A stretch of DNA of 64,000 nucleotides, from positions 18,085,280-18,149,279 of the forward strand of contig NW_023998414.1 in NCBI RefSeq assembly GCF_014805625.2. The letters run 5' to 3'. The DNA comes from Glossina fuscipes. Its lineage: Eukaryota; Arthropoda; Insecta; Diptera; Glossinidae. Numbering within the stretch: position 1 is the first letter of the stretch; each line of letters opens with the position of its first letter. Position numbers and translations under genes: made by a program. Below the pieces are notes generated by a model that saw only the letters and a list, made by a program, of their open reading frames with translations, made no database searches and was not told the origin of the DNA. This document shows, piece by piece, positions 59,280 through 64,000 of the stretch.

Positions 59280-62200
59280 TAAATGCTAGTTCGGTAGGTT
59301 TAATAGATACCAAGTCCTAGGCAAATTATGAAACGTATCGAAAGAAATCTCATCCTTCTCAAAAAGACGTATTTTCTATTGGCATTTGGCTAAGAGCTGG
59401 CTGCCTCGATATATCAAACGCCGCAATTGCAAATCGATGAGAAAAAACTAGATCAGCAATAAATGCAACAGCATGCTGCCTAAATTAAGACTCGCTGTCA
59501 CCTTGCAAAATGATTTTAAGACACCTAAGAATTTTTGCTTTGGTTCGTATTGAGGTATTAGTTAGGTCTCGCCTTGCCCAGAAAGAACGAAATGTTGACA
59601 GTTAATAGTTATGATCTCGTTCTGGCAGCTCAGAAGGGGGTAATTGGATCCTATAACTACTGAAAATTATCTTATTGCTTACGGTACCAAGGTGCACGTT
59701 TCAGGAGTGCGTGGACATTAAGCCGTCATGGCAGGAGCTCACACGATATACATACGAAGGAGGAATCTGTTATAAGCACAATGATCAAACTGCCCAGAGA
59801 GCTCCTAGTTCTTTGCTACCGAATGTACGGCATTAAGTGATATATATGTGTAGGACGTCTTCAGAAATGGCTATTATTCTGGAGTTTGCGTACAACAAAT
59901 AATAAATAATATAGCGTTATGAACTGCAAAGAAACTGGAATGCGGAATACGGAAGCATTAGACTTTGAAACGATTTAAAATTTTCAAAGTCAAAAAGATT
60001 GAGATAAAAAACTAACTTCTCCTCAAGCGTGCTTACGCGATTACTGTAAAACTGATGCAACTGCTAAGAGAGAGCCTAAAGTTTCAACACATCTTCCGTA
60101 GGAGTATTTATAAATCAATTAGTTAATGGTCCTCGTCAGCGTAAGCCAACGCTTTCAACGTAGGGCATAGAAAACTAAGCGATTATCTATCCCTTACTTT
60201 CCGATAGGCATGGGTGTTTCTAAAAGTTATCAATATTTTCTTGTTGGCGAATTTTGGTTTTTTTTGTTTTTTTTGAAAACTTGTAGTTCAATGACCAAAT
60301 GACTGTAAGAATCTCTTACTATGTAAGCAAAGTGCTTAGTATAAACATTATAAATCTGCGTAGGAAAAAAAGTTTTTTTTTTGTTTTAATATGGAAAGAC
60401 AAACGAAAAAAATAAAAGAGCAAAACAAAAGTTATATAACTTTTTATTAAGAGTTCAATTTTATGCAGACAACTATCTCGCTTGGTATATGGGAAGCGAT
60501 ATCAACGCATCAAGAGGATATCATCAGACACATATCATTGTTTTCGTTATAGCTCGAGGGCGAAACAACAAAACTCTTCTTATTTACGTGATATATGCAA
60601 ACAAAGTTGCTTATTGTGTTACAATCCCTTAAGATTATTATTAAATGAAAAATAGAATATGGCTTAAGTTACTTCGGTTGGGATTTTTTTTTTTTTCTTT
60701 GCTTGCAAAATTTAACAATATTTTAGAGGATATGTTTATTTGATGCGTTGCGAACATGTAACAGTCGGTTTATCGGTGGTGGAGAAAAACCTCTTAAACT
60801 TTTCCTCTACGGATGGGGGGAACTTTTCTTTATCTGCTTCTGCTGCAAATTGCGGCCTTTGTTGTAAAAGTCCCAAATCAAATTGTTATTAACTGTCTTA
60901 CATGATATACGAAATTTTTGTAAGCTGTATATATAGGGGAATTGATGTTTCTACAATATTTTCGTTTATAAATCCAAATGAATATTTGGAAGTGATTAAG
61001 ACATTGTCAGCAGCAGTGTGGTTCAATTTTCGCTATTTAGGCTCGTTATGCGATCGATAAACGGAGAGATGAGTAGATGCAAAAAATTGATTTACTGGAA
61101 GCAATTTCTTATGGGTATAAGTATCTTGCAAGGTTATCGTAACAATTGCTTATTATAGCAAGTTTGACTTACACTAACCCGTGCTAAAATGTTCGTTCGA
61201 CTTCAATTATTTTGTTCACGATTAAAGTGTTTTAATCTCTTAGACCACTTTTCTTTTTTTTTTTTCCATAAATTTCATAATTATATATTCGTTGGATACT
61301 TATCACTACACTTTAGCTTTAAAAATACCATTCTTCCAGTGAGGAGGTGTGGCATGTTGCATCGTCTTTTAGAAAAACATTTAACGACTGTCGCCGGTGA
61401 CTGTTATGACTTGACTTCGTTTACCAAAAGTCAAGTAAACTCAATTAATGAAGCCTGAATTACGCATCAAGTCATTTGCACATCGAAGACACTGTGACTA
61501 TAGTTGCATTTCTTGTAAACTATCGTGTTGCTGACAGGATTATTGAGTCAATTGCTGAGGCAAGCATGTATTTCCGTGTGATAAGCCAAAAATTAGGCAT
61601 TAGGCTCAATGTCGATTCTTTCCTGTAAAGTCGCATTATTTCTTACACATTTTGTATTTCTTCATGGCGGGACTTGCCAGCGTCAGAAACCCACTTTAAA
61701 GAAGTCGTCAGGAGTGTCGGAAGTCGCCTACTTGCAGACTTCTTTACTTTGTAACCAGCTACTGCTGAGGACGAAGATGTGAATTTGATAATTAAGTTGT
61801 TCGTCCAAATAATGACGCAACAAAAACTCACATGGATAAAAATATGCTGTAAAAAAATGCATGCCTTTCACAATTTCTCACAATTCTTAATAAGGCACTC
61901 GATTTTCTTTGCTCAAATTTATTCATTACTTTCAGATAAGCCAACTTTCTTCACGCACACAGTATAAATATATATTAACAGGATTGCCGACAATATTAAA
62001 ACTATTATCAATTCTCACAAAAACGAATTAGTGATTAGGTTCCAGGCATAGCTTGGTACTTCTCCTTGTACATTAAAAATCAATTGGAGAAAACTTGGAA
62101 GGCGTATGGTATGATAATCCGAAAGTAAGACTAACTATGACAACGTGATGAGGGCACTTGACTGTGGTTACCCCACTAAATAATGACAGCTGTTAGATAA

Positions 62201-62639
62201 TCTTTGCCTTGTGCAGAGGGGAAATCTTGGACTACACATGAATTCTTATATCTGATAAAGATCCCCCCCAATAATGCAGGATTGTCTTGCAAATTAATGG
62301 CCGCAAATTATCGCTTGCATATGATTCGTCAACCAGCGGGCTTTGTCTGATTAACTCTATTTGGGAGGATAAATTGCAAAGATTACTTGGCACAGAGCAG
62401 GGATATTGTCACGCACATCATAAATTTGTTATAAATCAGACATTAATACAATATGCATATTAAGATAAAAAGGCGCCTTGGATGACTAGGCTGTAGTCCT
62501 GATTTTTATTGTAGAAACAAGTGTTACGATATTGCAAAGTGCATTGTGAAGAATTGAATTTACATTTATTATTTAAAATATCGTCAGTCGCTGCGCGCTA
62601 GTTTTGTCATATTTTAGAACTTTCCTAAATTTTTTTTTT
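59280..62639. other. Intronic noncoding DNA
   Basis: Mostly ordinary-complexity sequence without long open frames. The frame at 61189-61458 (89 codons, plus) is unrecognised. No repeat family of this window reappears here. Confidence 0.45.
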
Positions 62640-62770
62640 TTTTTAATATAACCACTCAGGGGATGTGTCCGGTATTCCATTAACACGATGACTGTGTGAA
62701 AGAAGAAAGAGAAGCGAAAAAAATGGGGAGGTGGTGGCCGCAGCCTAGTGGCTATATGCAGAATCGACAA
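62640..62770 (-). repeat. SINE-like element, family S, inverted copy
   Basis: On the minus strand it reads GCCACTAGGCTGCGGCC, CGCTTCTCTTTCTTCTTTC, GTCATCGTGTTAATGG and GGACACATCCCCTGAGTGGT, the tail order of family S, and then a run of A. Confidence 0.5.
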
Positions 62771-63327
62771 GTGTTATCCTCTGACCACAATCGGAAATGT
62801 GGCGGACATTAAGGAACGGCTTGTAGGATGAATACGTCTATCGAGTTCATGAAGACATTGCTTGTGTACAAATATTTATGTCAAGTTAAGGATAACTGAC
62901 GACCACGTCGAAGATTGTAATTTTACGTGAAAAGTGGTGGTGGATGAGACAACATTTTTTTTTGTTTTCAGAATTTTCGTTGAGGTTGCGGATAAAAGAT
63001 AATTGATTATTGATTATTAACCATATTTTTTGATAGCAATTTCTCGGGTAATGTTAACATCGTCTACTTGACAGAATTAGCAGAAAAAAGTTTTAATATT
63101 TTGTATTTGAAAATTCCAATATAAGAGATAATTCCTCTTATAGAGTAGACCTTATGGTCTATAATTTAAAACATAACATATAAAGCATAACTTTTGCTGA
63201 AAATTTGTGCGTTTAAGGTCTCTTGTAAATTTTATAGTATACCGTCTGTTGTTTTACTAATAACTAGATTTACTTTAGGCAACAAAAAGTCCGCACCCCA
63301 TGTAATAAACTTTTTGAGTTTGCATAC

Positions 63328-63338
<11 letters not shown>
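62771..63338. other. Intronic noncoding DNA
   Basis: No gene or repeat recognised. Confidence 0.5.

Positions 63339-63386
<48 letters not shown>
63339..63386. repeat. TA microsatellite, 24 units
   Basis: Uninterrupted TA dinucleotides; the 78-codon frame across it encodes Tyr/Ile repeats and is not a gene. Confidence 0.97.
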
Positions 63387-63390
<4 letters not shown>

Positions 63391-63574
63391 TTATAGTTTC
63401 AGTTTTACCCTTACTTTTATATGCACTTAAATGCATATATAGACCCGACAAACTCGTTCTACCTGTAACCAAACATGGCTAAACTTATATGAATCATTTT
63501 TATTTGTTATTTACCCTTGAGGCGTTTAAACACGCATATTTTCTTTAAATATTATACATATATAAATACATACA

Positions 63575-63578
<4 letters not shown>

Positions 63579-63610
<32 letters not shown>
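63579..63610. repeat. TA microsatellite
   Basis: About 16 TA units, the second long TA run within 250 bp. The remaining sequence to the window end (63611-64000) shows no gene. Confidence 0.95.
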
Positions 63611-63619
<9 letters not shown>

Positions 63620-64000
63620 GCATTCATAATTATTATATATAATGCATCATAATCGTACACATAACCACATGCATGGATTTATCCATATATACTTATGTGC
63701 AAATGTACAGTAACCCCTTAATCATTTGTGTATACTCCTCGAGCACTGTCTCGCTGATGTTATGGCTTTAAAAGTCAGATAAGTCATGTGACCTCTTACG
63801 TATTAACTGTATATGTGCACAGGTATGTCTGTGCGCATATGTGGGGCTATTAGTGCAATCACCTAACTTTGCTTGTACCAACTCCGACCGATGACAAGAG
63901 TCGGGCCATCCTTTGTATGAATTACGTGTCTACGTACATGCCTGCGCGCATAACTTGTGAAAGTCTTTGCATACCTTTGCATGTTATAATAATAAACAGT

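Larger units (their letters stand above)
31011..64000 (+). other. Presumed long first coding intron, incomplete
   Basis: No frame in the following 33 kb looks like a continuation in phase 0 with an acceptor, so the second coding exon probably lies beyond the window. The interval contains only repeats, transposon relics and one antisense ORF. That it is one intron is an inference from the donor; an unnoticed small exon cannot be excluded. Confidence 0.55.

Noticed and set aside
1..64000. CRISPR arrays, operons, ribosome binding sites or prokaryotic terminators
   Set aside because: Introns, opa repeats and fly-type transposons show eukaryotic nuclear DNA; no regularly spaced identical repeats with unique spacers exist.

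Overview
The window looks like nuclear DNA of a higher fly (Diptera, Schizophora; a tephritid-like genome is my guess). The DNA is very AT-rich. Coding exons are separated by introns of about 70 bp. The proteins are full of CAA/CAG-encoded glutamine runs (opa-type) and poly-Asp, poly-His and poly-Ser tracts. Noncoding sequence dominates and carries fly-type dispersed repeats plus piggyBac and mariner relics. A 100-N gap at 7004-7103 shows that this is a scaffold piece.

Two protein-coding genes are well supported. On the minus strand, 18004-13980 holds a complete three-exon CDS of 1245 codons for a seven-finger C2H2 zinc-finger protein, probably a nuclear transcription regulator. Both introns join in frame, and the first splits a zinc finger exactly at its first conserved cysteine. 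On the plus strand, 29973-31010 is a 346-codon first coding exon rich in Gln, Ser and His, ending in a perfect GTAAGT donor. I see no further exon before 64000, so the right half of the window is probably one very long first coding intron (>33 kb) of that gene. A third, unrecognised ORF (33799-33203, minus, 198 codons) is nested antisense in this intron.

Region by region: 1-13.9 kb is repeat-rich intergenic DNA with copies of two dispersed repeats, a decayed mariner transposase (about 5.34-5.86 kb), the gap, several microsatellites and two small tandem duplications. 13.98-18.0 kb is the zinc-finger gene. 18.0-29.97 kb is intergenic and contains the last two exons of a MOV10/Armitage-like RNA helicase as a pseudogene (20.56-20.96 kb), a repeat cluster (22.0-22.7 kb) and a 30-bp tandem array (23.3-23.5 kb). 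31-64 kb is the intron. It holds more copies of the dispersed repeats, a SINE-like family, a 118-bp tandem duplication, an internally deleted piggyBac element with intact ends and TTAA target duplication (53.945-54.880 kb), and a 475-bp mariner-type MITE with TA target duplication (55.115-55.593 kb).

No functional tRNA, rRNA, CRISPR array or complete autonomous transposon was found. The two supported genes show no sign of a shared function. Family labels R1, R2, R3 and S used below are mine; all repeat boundaries were judged by eye and are approximate unless stated.
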